From assembly GCA_045105235.1 (NCBI GenBank), contig JBGCDH010000025.1, forward strand, positions 33,287 to 97,286: a DNA stretch of 64,000 nucleotides, written 5' to 3'. Positions 25,567 through 33,383 of the stretch are shown here, in pieces (position 1 is the stretch's first letter; each line of letters begins with the position of its first letter). The notes under the pieces were generated by a model. That model was not told where the DNA came from. It saw only the letters and a list, made by a program, of their open reading frames with translations, and did not search any database. This stretch comes from GCA-2684655 sp045105235. Its GTDB lineage: Bacteria > Planctomycetota > UBA1135 > UBA2386. The translations under genes were made by a program, and so were the position numbers.

Positions 25567-26493
25567 CTAGTTGGCGTCGTTTTGGGTGCGGTCTAGCTGC
25601 GCCTTGAGTCGTGCCATCACGTTGCTGTGGATCTGGCAGACGCGTGACTCCGTCAGCTCCATGATCTCGCCGATCTCACGCATCGTCAGGCCCTCGTAGT
25701 AATACATGAGGATGATCAGCCGCTCTTTCTTGGTGAGAGAGCTCGTGATCATGTCCAGCGCATCGCGCTGCTGGATGGTGTCGACCGGGTTGCTCGACTT
25801 GCGGTCTGCGAGGATCTCGACCTTCTCGAGCTCCTTGTCGTCGTCGCCGTCGTCCCATTTCTCCGAGAGCGAGAAGATCGTCTTCGCGTTGGCTTCGGCT
25901 TCGTGAGCCTGCAGCTCTTCGATCGTGATGCCGAGCTCGTCGGCGACCTCGGCTTGGTTGGGCGTTCGGCCGAGCTGGCCTTCGAGCGTGCGCATCGCGC
26001 GTTCGAGGCGGTGTGCCTTGAGTCGGACGAGGCGCGGGACCCAATCCTGCGAGCGCAGCTCGTCGAGGATCGATCCGCGGATCCGAGTCGTGCAGTACGT
26101 TTTGAACTTGATGCCGCGCGACAGGTCAAACCCGTTGATTGCGTCCATCAAGCCAAACGTGCCGGCGGAGCTTAGGTCGTCGACATCAATCGACTTTGGC
26201 AGTGTCTGCAGCACCCGTTCGGCGATTGTGCGCACCAGCGGCATGTGGTGCTCGATCAGCGTGTTGCGCAGGTTTTCATCGCGCGTGCGCTTGTAGGTCT
26301 TCCAGATGATCTCAAGCTCAGCGTCGTTGAGCTGCGACGAAGCCGGCGTCGGGATTGTGGCGCCAGCTTTCGAGCGGGTCGTCGGAGCGGCGGCCGCACG
26401 GCGACTCTTTGGTGCGCTAGAGGAAGAGGTTGCACTCTTGCTCTTGGCGTTGCGGCGTGTCGAAGTGCGGACGGCGACCGAGGACTTGGCCAT
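25567..26493 (-). CDS. Second FliA/WhiG-family sigma factor
   Basis: 308 residues. A disordered basic N-terminal extension (about 1-55, Ser/Lys/Arg/Ala-rich) precedes a complete sigma-70 group 3 protein: NLRNTLIEHHMPLVRTIAERVLQTLPKSIDVDDLSSAGTFGLMDAINGFDLSRGIKFKTYCTTRIRGSILDELRSQDWVPR (region 2), a region 3 block (GQLGRTPNQAEVADELGITIEEL) and region 4 ending in LTMREIGEIMELTESRVCQIHSNVMARLKAQL. It is closest in style to WhiG/FliA. With a canonical fliA at 14 kb, this is a second member in the same cluster. It may serve general housekeeping or a separate motility regulon. Confidence 0.88.
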   Translation of the reverse strand: MAKSSVAVRTSTRRNAKSKSATSSSSAPKSRRAAAAPTTRSKAGATIPTPASSQLNDAELEIIWKTYKRTRDENLRNTLIEHHMPLVRTIAERVLQTLPKSIDVDDLSSAGTFGLMDAINGFDLSRGIKFKTYCTTRIRGSILDELRSQDWVPRLVRLKAHRLERAMRTLEGQLGRTPNQAEVADELGITIEELQAHEAEANAKTIFSLSEKWDDGDDDKELEKVEILADRKSSNPVDTIQQRDALDMITSSLTKKERLIILMYYYEGLTMREIGEIMELTESRVCQIHSNVMARLKAQLDRTQNDAN

Positions 26494-27127
26494 TTTGAAA
26501 ACTCCAGCAATGCCGGTGAAGAGCCGGCTAGCAATCAGACGAAGAGGGACGGGGTAGCAAGTCGGGGCCGCTTGCTAGGGGAATCGATCGGGCAAGCCCA
26601 AGGATGGCAGCTCTGAATGAGCGAACTCTCTGAAGAGCGTGACAGTCCTTTAGGCGGGCACAGTCGATGATTCGGCTCCAAACACTCCGACGGTCGTCGG
26701 GTGCCAGGGTCCCTAATGCGCTCACAGTCAGGTGATGCGAGCGTTCGTCTCGGACAGAGATACCGGCGCTGGAGTAAGGCGGTGCGAGCCTTCCGACTTG
26801 CGGAAGGTGGGTTGCCCAAAGTTGGGTTGCCCGATTTGCGCTGCCTGCGTTGGGGTTGCCGTATCTGTCCTTGCCTCATTCGGGAGCCAGGCTGCCATAG
26901 CTGGGGAAACCAGCTGAAGGCCCTATGACTTTGCGTCGTCGACTTTCGTCGACTTTGCCATTTCGAGAAGCGTTACTTGGCGGGAGCCGAGTTCACCAAA
27001 GAGCGAGGCTCGCGCGAACGAGCCGGATAAGTCTCATCGGCCGACGGACTGCGAAAGTTGAGCGTCGTCTTGAGAGATTCTGAGCGCGCTGTAGCAAGAC
27101 GCGTCAGCAGCGGGCTTTGCGTCGCTC
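26494..27127. other. 634-bp intergenic stretch
   Basis: This is the spacer between the sigma factor gene (start 26493) and the terminator of apt. Open frames here have no recognisable protein features and unbiased composition. A few short direct repeats of GGGTTGCCC occur around 26808-26860. It presumably carries the sigma-gene promoter, but I see no convincing -35/-10, sigma-54 or sigma-28 site and no tRNA. Confidence 0.5.
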
Positions 27128-27161
27128 AAAAAATGGGGAAAGACCTCGTCAAGTTGAGGTC
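27128..27161 (-). terminator. Likely intrinsic terminator of apt
   Basis: On the minus strand a 6-bp stem GACCTC/GAGGTC with an 8-base loop overlaps the apt stop and is followed by TTTCCCC and then six T residues. The stem is short, so strength is uncertain. Confidence 0.45.
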
Positions 27162-27672
27162 AGGCGAGCTCTATGAGGGCTTCGCAGCGACGCTCACCGA
27201 GCTTCTCTCGCCCCTTGAGGAAGCCGAGTTCGATGACGGTCGCGCAGGCGGCCACGGCGCCGCCGGACTTTTCGACGAGTCGGCAGGCGGCTGCCATGGT
27301 CCCACCAGTTGCGAGCAGGTCGTCGATGATGAGCACGCGCTCGCCGGCCTGCACCGCGTCCTGGTGCATCTCTAGCGAATCGGAGCCGTATTCGAGCTCG
27401 TAGTCGATTCGGTGGGTCTTCCACGGCAGTTTGCCGGGCTTGCGGACGGGGACGAAGCCGACATCCAGCTGCATCGCGAGCGGCACGCCAAACAGGAAGC
27501 CGCGGGACTCGATGCCCACGATCCGGTCGACCTTGCCGACTTCGAGCGCCGCAAAGCGGTCGATGCAGTGGCGCATCGCCTCCGCCGACGCCAACAGCGG
27601 CGTGATGTCCTTGAACAGAATGCCCGGCTTTGGAAAGTCGGGAACGTCACGCAGGAACGAGGCCAGATCCAT
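27160..27672 (-). CDS. apt: Adenine phosphoribosyltransferase
   Basis: 170 residues, the standard Apt length. Opens with LRDVPDFPKPGILFKDITPLL, contains GIESRGFLFGVPLA, the VRKPGKLP loop and the PRPP-binding motif VLIIDDLLATGGTM. It makes AMP from adenine and PRPP in purine salvage. It lies downstream of the large membrane protein gene with a 59-bp gap. Confidence 0.95.
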   Translation of the reverse strand: MDLASFLRDVPDFPKPGILFKDITPLLASAEAMRHCIDRFAALEVGKVDRIVGIESRGFLFGVPLAMQLDVGFVPVRKPGKLPWKTHRIDYELEYGSDSLEMHQDAVQAGERVLIIDDLLATGGTMAAACRLVEKSGGAVAACATVIELGFLKGREKLGERRCEALIELA

Positions 27673-27731
27673 GTCGGGGATCGTGCCGTGCCGATGCCCG
27701 CCTGGCGAGTCCCAATCGGTCGTTGAACGGC

Positions 27732-29255
27732 TCAGCGGCGGGCGGCGGCGCCGGACTTGCTCCGCGCATTGCCGCGGACCACGACGGCCCCGGGCAGGTT
27801 GAGCAGGTCGGTGACGCTGCTTTCAGACTGGGCGCTTGCGGCAACCTTCTGGCGCTCCTGTTGGGATGATCGTGCGGCCGCCTTGGTCGCTTCGGCGGCG
27901 TGCTGCTGGCGTCCCTGCGGAGCGTTCTGGCTTTGGCTTCGGCCTCGTCGAGCCGCTGGGCGCCGCCCCTCGATCGAACGCTGCTCCTTTCGCTGCTTGG
28001 GTTTGCGTGCGATCGCCGAAGCCGTCTTCGGTTTCTTCTGCGGATTGGCGGCCTTGGCGCGTCGTCGCGTCTGCTGCGCGTCCCGACGGGCTTCGACTGC
28101 CTGCTGTAGCGGCAGCGCCTCGGTGTTCTTGCCCTTGGGGTGATGCAGCTCGCGCCGGGTTTTGCCCTTGCTGGTCGTGCCGCTGCCGCTGCCGTTTGCG
28201 GAATCGGTATGGGCTGCCTTGGCCCGGGCGCGCTGGGTCGAGCCGAGCAAGTGGCCGATCGTGTCGCGGCGCGTGTCGAGCCATGAGCCGAGCAAGCGGG
28301 CAACCGAGAAGACGGGCAGGACGCAGAGCGGTCCTACGATGGCGATTTGCACCCAGACTGGGCGTCCGATGGTGGCGATGGCAACGGCGATAGCTGGCGC
28401 GAACGCTAGGCTCGAACACAGTGCGATGGCGCTGTAGCCGGTGCCGGCGCCGCGCACTGCGCCAAACAGGAACCTGGGCGAGAACGAGCTCATGTCTCGC
28501 CGGACCTGGCGCAGCGCAAACGCAAGCGGAGCCAGGAGTGCTGCAGCGGCGAACAAGAGCAGGGTGGTCTGCAGCGGCACGCCGAGCAGAGTGAGGGCGA
28601 TCGGCAGGCCAAAGAAGGCCAGTAGCGTGATGCAGGCGTCGCAGAGAAAGTCCCGCGCGTTCCGAATCAGCGTGTGGATTGGCGGGATGTCGGGCACATC
28701 GCTTTCGCCCGCACAGCTCGTCGTCAGGATCTCGTGGCCCATAGCCGCGACGATCGCCAGGATCGAAATGCCGGGCAGCGCGGCGATCGCCGCCAGCAGC
28801 AGCGGGGAGCCGCCGGCCGTCAAAAAGCCGCCGACGCCGACCACCAGCGGGAAAGCCAGCATGGTCGTCAGGACCAGCCACGGCATTTGCTGGTGCATCA
28901 GGTACTGCACCGAGTCGAGCAGGTGTTCGCCAACTCCAGGAGTCTCGGCCTCTTCTTGCTCGTTCTCGCGGCGCTTTACGCCGGCGGCGGTGCTACCCGA
29001 CTGCTCAAGATGACGCTCGCGAGCTCGCGCCTCCTCAGGAAAGCAGGTGCGTTCGATGCGCTTTCGCCGCGCATCGTCGCGGATGCGCTTTGCACATCGC
29101 CTGGACTCCTCGTCATGACCAAGCTGCACGCTGACTTCGGCGAGCTCGCTCCAGATGTCGTCCGAGTCTATGCCCTGCTCAATCGCCCGGTGAAGCGTCG
29201 CATAACGCTGCTGTGGTGAGCCCCCGTAGGGCGTCGCATGACTTTCGAGATTCAC
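27732..29255 (-). CDS. Polytopic membrane protein with long basic tail
   Basis: 507 residues from a GTG at 29255 with a strong ribosome site (AAGGAGCTACGA). The N-terminal ~75 residues look like a short helical repeat (QQRYATLHRAIEQGIDSDDIWSELAEVSVQLGHDEESRRCAKR). About six to seven membrane helices occupy residues ~120-330. The C-terminal ~170 residues are disordered and very rich in Arg, Lys, Gln and Ala. I do not recognise a family. A Yip1-like or other small polytopic fold is possible for the membrane part. The basic tail could bind nucleic acid or membrane phospholipid. Confidence 0.65.
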   Translation of the reverse strand: MNLESHATPYGGSPQQRYATLHRAIEQGIDSDDIWSELAEVSVQLGHDEESRRCAKRIRDDARRKRIERTCFPEEARARERHLEQSGSTAAGVKRRENEQEEAETPGVGEHLLDSVQYLMHQQMPWLVLTTMLAFPLVVGVGGFLTAGGSPLLLAAIAALPGISILAIVAAMGHEILTTSCAGESDVPDIPPIHTLIRNARDFLCDACITLLAFFGLPIALTLLGVPLQTTLLLFAAAALLAPLAFALRQVRRDMSSFSPRFLFGAVRGAGTGYSAIALCSSLAFAPAIAVAIATIGRPVWVQIAIVGPLCVLPVFSVARLLGSWLDTRRDTIGHLLGSTQRARAKAAHTDSANGSGSGTTSKGKTRRELHHPKGKNTEALPLQQAVEARRDAQQTRRRAKAANPQKKPKTASAIARKPKQRKEQRSIEGRRPAARRGRSQSQNAPQGRQQHAAEATKAAARSSQQERQKVAASAQSESSVTDLLNLPGAVVVRGNARSKSGAAARR

Positions 29256-29429
29256 TCGTAGCTCCTTGTCCCGTGGGCGCGGTCCGGTTCCGACGAAGCG
29301 TCAGGAGGTTTGCGCCAGGCGAAGCTTCGGTGCATTTCGCAACACGCTTGAGCGACCTGTCTCCGTTCGGGATCGGTTTGCTTGAGTCCTGGTGCGGAAG
29401 TTCCGATAGCAGCGAGCGGAGAAGTACGA

Positions 29430-30596
29430 ATGCGATCCAAGGTCTCGATCTGCGTAGCAGCCTGGCTGTGTCTCTCGTTGGCTCTGCATGCGCAGTCAAC
29501 TGTTCCCGCAACCATGCAGGGCGTCGAAGGAGGAGGGGGAACGAACATCCCCTTCGGCAGCAACCTCGCGTGCCGCTATCAGCTGGTCTACGACAAGGAA
29601 GAGCTGTCGTGGACGGGGCCGCGGTTCATTACCGGAATGCGGATTCGTCCCGATTTTGCGGGCGGCGGGGCGGTGCCGGCCAAGGGCTTTCTCGAGGTAT
29701 CCATCTTGATGTCGACGACCTCGCGCAATTCGGCGACGAGTTCGGCGGTGTTTGCCGACAACTACGGCGTCGACGCGACCTGGGTTGTCCGCAACCGGGT
29801 CCTGCAGCTACCGGCGCAGCCGGCGACGACGGTTTCGCCGCGTCCTGCGACGATCGATTTTCCGTTTACGGACCCTTGGGTCTTTGGCTTGACGCCGGTG
29901 ATCACCGGCGTGCCCGCGCCTGAAAACCTGCTGGTTGAGATCCAAATCCTGACCCAGCCGAGCGGCTCGTATCGCGTTGACAACTTGAGCAGCTGCACCG
30001 CTGCCTATGCCGATTTCGGCAATGTCGGGCCGGCCTGTTCGGTGCCGACGCTGCCGCCGATCGAGCTAACGGGTGGTCCGTCGATGCAGGCCGGCAGCAC
30101 CTACACGTGGGAAATCGACAACGCTCTGCCGTCGATGCCCTTTTTCCTGTCGCTCAACATCGACAACCAGGGCGGCATGCTCGGCAATCCGGCGTTTGCC
30201 GTGCCATATCCGATGTTCGACCTGCAGAATCCGTTGCTGCCGTCGGCCTTGCTGGCCCCCTTCGGGCGATCGGCGCCGGACTGTTGGTTCAACATCGATC
30301 CTGGCGCCCAGCTCGGTGGCGTCTGCGACAGCAGCGGCCACGGGGTCATTACGGCGGCCCTGCCGGCAGGCCGCGAATACGTGGGGACGACGTTTTACGC
30401 CCAGGCCGTGGTGCTGGCGCCGACGTCCAACCCGCTCTTTTTGATCACTTCTCGAGGCCGGGAGACCACCGTTTGCGGTCCGCTTGGGGTGTCGCGGGTC
30501 TACCAGTTCTACAATACCAACCAGATCCCGGTGCCGCCGCCGCCTGCTTCGGGCGCGCGATCGCTGGGAGTCGGCATGGTGCTCGAGTTTTACTGA
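29430..30596 (+). CDS. Secreted beta-rich protein of unknown function
   Basis: 388 residues from ATG 29430, with GGAGAAG upstream. A signal peptide (VSICVAAWLCLSLALHAQ) leads a Gly/Pro/aromatic-rich mature chain with no catalytic motif. The opening segment (IPFGSNLACRYQLVYDKEEL) and later strands suggest a beta-sandwich extracellular protein. Cysteines appear in small numbers and might pair. The frame opens at 29382, but the signal peptide points to 29430. It lies upstream of ispH with a 167-bp gap. The function is unknown. Confidence 0.72.
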   Translation: MRSKVSICVAAWLCLSLALHAQSTVPATMQGVEGGGGTNIPFGSNLACRYQLVYDKEELSWTGPRFITGMRIRPDFAGGGAVPAKGFLEVSILMSTTSRNSATSSAVFADNYGVDATWVVRNRVLQLPAQPATTVSPRPATIDFPFTDPWVFGLTPVITGVPAPENLLVEIQILTQPSGSYRVDNLSSCTAAYADFGNVGPACSVPTLPPIELTGGPSMQAGSTYTWEIDNALPSMPFFLSLNIDNQGGMLGNPAFAVPYPMFDLQNPLLPSALLAPFGRSAPDCWFNIDPGAQLGGVCDSSGHGVITAALPAGREYVGTTFYAQAVVLAPTSNPLFLITSRGRETTVCGPLGVSRVYQFYNTNQIPVPPPPASGARSLGVGMVLEFY

Positions 30597-30763
30597 GCGC
30601 CGATGGCGGCCGCTGCCGGGTCGCCGCGGGGCCGCTGCCGCTCCTTGCCGGTCCGAATGGGGCGCGCCAGCTCGCCGATTGTCCGCAACCGATTGGTATT
30701 GCTGGCATCGGTCCAGTCGGCGTCTTGTGCTGGGGGCCGTGGGGGCCGAAACTGCTCGCCTCC

Positions 30764-31687
30764 ATGAAGGTCCTTTTGTGTCGCCCTCGAGGCTTCTGCG
30801 CCGGTGTCGATCGCGCCATCGAGACGGTCGAGCGCGCGCTCGAGAAATTTGGCCGCCCCGTCTACGTGCGTCATGAGATCGTGCACAACCAAGTTGTTGT
30901 GCAGGACCTCGAAGAGAAGGGCGCGATCTTCGTCGAGGATCTGTCCACGGTGCCGACCGGCAGCCATGTGATCTTCAGCGCCCACGGGGTTGCGCCCGAG
31001 GTCTTTGATCAGGCTTCGCACTTTCAGCTGCACGCGATCGATGCGACCTGCCCGCTGGTGACCAAGGTGCACGTCGAGGCGCGGCGCTTTGCCGCGCGCG
31101 ACTTCACGATTCTCTTGATCGGACATGCGGACCATGTCGAGGTGGAGGGCGTCGTTGGCGAGGCTCCCGATCGAACGATCGTGGTGGCCTCTGCCGAAGA
31201 GGCTGAGCGCGTCGAGGTGCCGGATCCGACAAAGATCGGTGTCCTGACGCAGACGACGCTGAGTGTCGATGAAGCGATGCAGGTCATGGGCGTGCTCAAG
31301 CGTCGCTTCCCGGAGCTGACGACACCGCGCAAGGAAGACATTTGCTACGCGACCACCAACCGTCAGATGGCCGTCAAGCAGCTGCAGGGGCAGGTGGATC
31401 TGTGGCTCGTCATCGGCGACCCGATGAGCAGCAACAGCAACCGTCTACGCGAACTCGGCGCGGACTCGGGGGTGCCGTCGCATCTCGTGCTCGGTCCTAG
31501 CGAGCTCAAGAACGAATGGTTCGAGGGGGTTGCTTCGGTGGGCGTGACGTCTGGCGCCAGCACGCCCGAGAGCAGCGTGACGGCGGTCGTGGACCACCTG
31601 CGCGGCCTTGGCGCGACGTCCGTTGAGGAGGTCGACGGCATTCCGGAGACGATCACGTTTAGCCTGCCGATGCAGCTCAGGAACTGA
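30764..31687 (+). CDS. ispH: 4-hydroxy-3-methylbut-2-enyl diphosphate reductase
   Basis: 307 residues. The three cluster cysteines occur in RGFCAGVDRAIE (Cys12), IDATCPLVTKVH and DICYATTNRQ; HEIVHNQ and SAHGV supply substrate-binding His residues, and SSNSNRL and SGASTPE the diphosphate loop. It is the last step of the non-mevalonate isoprenoid pathway, a 4Fe-4S enzyme. The frame is open upstream to 30107 but unrelated; ATG 30764 gives the normal start. nadE follows after 3 bp. Confidence 0.95.
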   Translation: MKVLLCRPRGFCAGVDRAIETVERALEKFGRPVYVRHEIVHNQVVVQDLEEKGAIFVEDLSTVPTGSHVIFSAHGVAPEVFDQASHFQLHAIDATCPLVTKVHVEARRFAARDFTILLIGHADHVEVEGVVGEAPDRTIVVASAEEAERVEVPDPTKIGVLTQTTLSVDEAMQVMGVLKRRFPELTTPRKEDICYATTNRQMAVKQLQGQVDLWLVIGDPMSSNSNRLRELGADSGVPSHLVLGPSELKNEWFEGVASVGVTSGASTPESSVTAVVDHLRGLGATSVEEVDGIPETITFSLPMQLRN

Positions 31688-31690
31688 GCC

Positions 31691-33340
31691 GTGCGGGTCG
31701 CGCTCTGCCAGATCGATCCGACCGTCGGCGACCTCGACGGCAACCGCGCCCGCATTGTCGAAGCTGCACAGAGTGCTGCGCGGCAGCGCGCGGATTTGGC
31801 GGTGTTCTCCGAGCTGTGTCTGTGTGGCTATCCGCCAGAGGATCTGCTGCTGCGGCAGTCGTTCCTCAACGCTCACGATGATGCGTTGCAGCAGCTGGCG
31901 GTCGAACTGCCGCCCGATATCGATGTGCTCGTCGGCGTCATCGAGCGCAACCGCGACCACAACGAGACGGGTGGGCGTGAGCTGCACAATGCCGTAGCGC
32001 GACTGCGCGATGGCAAGGTCGAGATCGTGGCGCGCAAGACGCTGCTGCCGACCTATGACGTGTTTGATGAAGCGCGATACTTCGAACCATGGGCGACGCC
32101 GGAAGACAACGTCTTTGACGTCTGCGGCGTGCGCGTTGGCGCGATCATCTGCGAGGACAGCTGGAACGACGAGTCCTTCTTTGGTCGTCGCATCTACGCG
32201 GTCGATCCAGTCGCCCGCGTCGTCGAAGCTGGCGCGCAGCTGGTCGTCAACCTGAGTGCGAGCCCGTGGGCTCGCGGCCGCCAGGAGTTTCGCACGCGGA
32301 TGGTGATGGCCGCGGCGCGGCGTCACGGTGTGCCGATGGTCTACGTCAATCAGGTCGGTGGCAACGTAGAGCTTCAGTTTGACGGTGGTTCGGTCGCCTG
32401 CAAACCAAATGGGATCGCGGCGCAGCCCGTGTCTTGGCGCGAAACCGTTGCCGTTGTGGAGACCGAGGACTTGTGGGCGGAGACGCTGGTCGAGCCGCAG
32501 CTTGTCGCCATGCAGCACGGTGCGTGCGTTCAGGGCATCCGCGCCTATGTGCGCAAGTTTGGCTTCGAGCAGGTTGTCATCGGTCTCTCGGGCGGCATCG
32601 ACTCGGCGCTCGTTGCGGCGCTCGCCGTCGATGCTCTCGGTGCCGAAAACGTGACCGGCATCGGCATGCCGTCTCACTATTCCAGCGTGCACAGCGTCGA
32701 AGACGCGCGGGCTCTCGCGCACAACCTCGGCATTGCCTTCCACCTGCTGCCCATCGTGCCCCTGCAGAGCGCGTTTGCAGAGGTGCTGCTGCCGGTGTTT
32801 GCCGGGACCGACCCCGGGGTCGCCGAAGAGAACGTCCAGTCTCGCGCGCGCGGCGTGATGTTGATGGCCTTTGCGAACAAGTTTGGCCATCTGCTGCTCA
32901 CGACGGGCAACAAGAGCGAGTGCGCGGTTGGCTACTGCACGATCTACGGCGACACCAATGGTGCGATCGCGCCCATTGCGGATCTGTGGAAGACCGAGGT
33001 TTGGGCGATGGCTCGCTGGCTCAACCGCGACGGGGTGCGGATTCCGGTGCGCTCGATCGACAAGCCGCCAAGCGCGGAGCTGCGTCCCGACCAGCTGGAT
33101 TCGGACAGCTTGCCTGACTACGCGATGCTCGATCCGGTGCTCAAGCTGCTGGTCGAAGACGAGCTCGGCGTGCGCGAGACAGCCGAGCGAGCCGGAATGG
33201 AGCAGGGCCAGGTCGCGCGACTGTTCCGCATGCTTCAAAACAGCGAGTGGAAGCGGTTCCAATACCCGCCGACGATCCGTCTGTCTGATCGCTGCTGGGG
33301 CGGGCGCCGCATGCCGGTTAGCCACCGCTACCGCGAGTAG
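31691..33340 (+). CDS. nadE: Glutamine-dependent NAD+ synthetase
   Basis: 549 residues from a GTG. The N-terminal nitrilase-like glutaminase (~1-265) has the catalytic Glu (FSELCLCGYPPEDLL), Lys (ARKTLLPTYDVFDE) and Cys (GAIICEDSWND). The C-terminal ATP-pyrophosphatase domain has GLSGGIDSAL and TTGNKSECAVGYCTIYGD. It converts nicotinate adenine dinucleotide to NAD+ using ammonia from glutamine. Three bases separate it from ispH, so the two are likely co-transcribed. Confidence 0.95.
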   Translation: MRVALCQIDPTVGDLDGNRARIVEAAQSAARQRADLAVFSELCLCGYPPEDLLLRQSFLNAHDDALQQLAVELPPDIDVLVGVIERNRDHNETGGRELHNAVARLRDGKVEIVARKTLLPTYDVFDEARYFEPWATPEDNVFDVCGVRVGAIICEDSWNDESFFGRRIYAVDPVARVVEAGAQLVVNLSASPWARGRQEFRTRMVMAAARRHGVPMVYVNQVGGNVELQFDGGSVACKPNGIAAQPVSWRETVAVVETEDLWAETLVEPQLVAMQHGACVQGIRAYVRKFGFEQVVIGLSGGIDSALVAALAVDALGAENVTGIGMPSHYSSVHSVEDARALAHNLGIAFHLLPIVPLQSAFAEVLLPVFAGTDPGVAEENVQSRARGVMLMAFANKFGHLLLTTGNKSECAVGYCTIYGDTNGAIAPIADLWKTEVWAMARWLNRDGVRIPVRSIDKPPSAELRPDQLDSDSLPDYAMLDPVLKLLVEDELGVRETAERAGMEQGQVARLFRMLQNSEWKRFQYPPTIRLSDRCWGGRRMPVSHRYRE

Positions 33341-33383
33341 TGCACGCAGCACGCTTGGCGGCGGCGGCGGTCGCAGCCGGTCG

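Noticed and set aside
26701..26928. Small open frames in the gap before apt
   Set aside because: Composition is random-looking, there is no ribosome site, and opposite-strand frames are equally open.
26494..27159. Possible tRNA or other RNA gene
   Set aside because: No T-loop GGTTCGA-type segment or cloverleaf pairing found by eye.
31445..33352. A 635-codon minus-strand open frame opposite nadE
   Set aside because: nadE has all catalytic motifs; the antisense frame is low in recognisable features and rich in His/Arg, as expected from a mirror frame.
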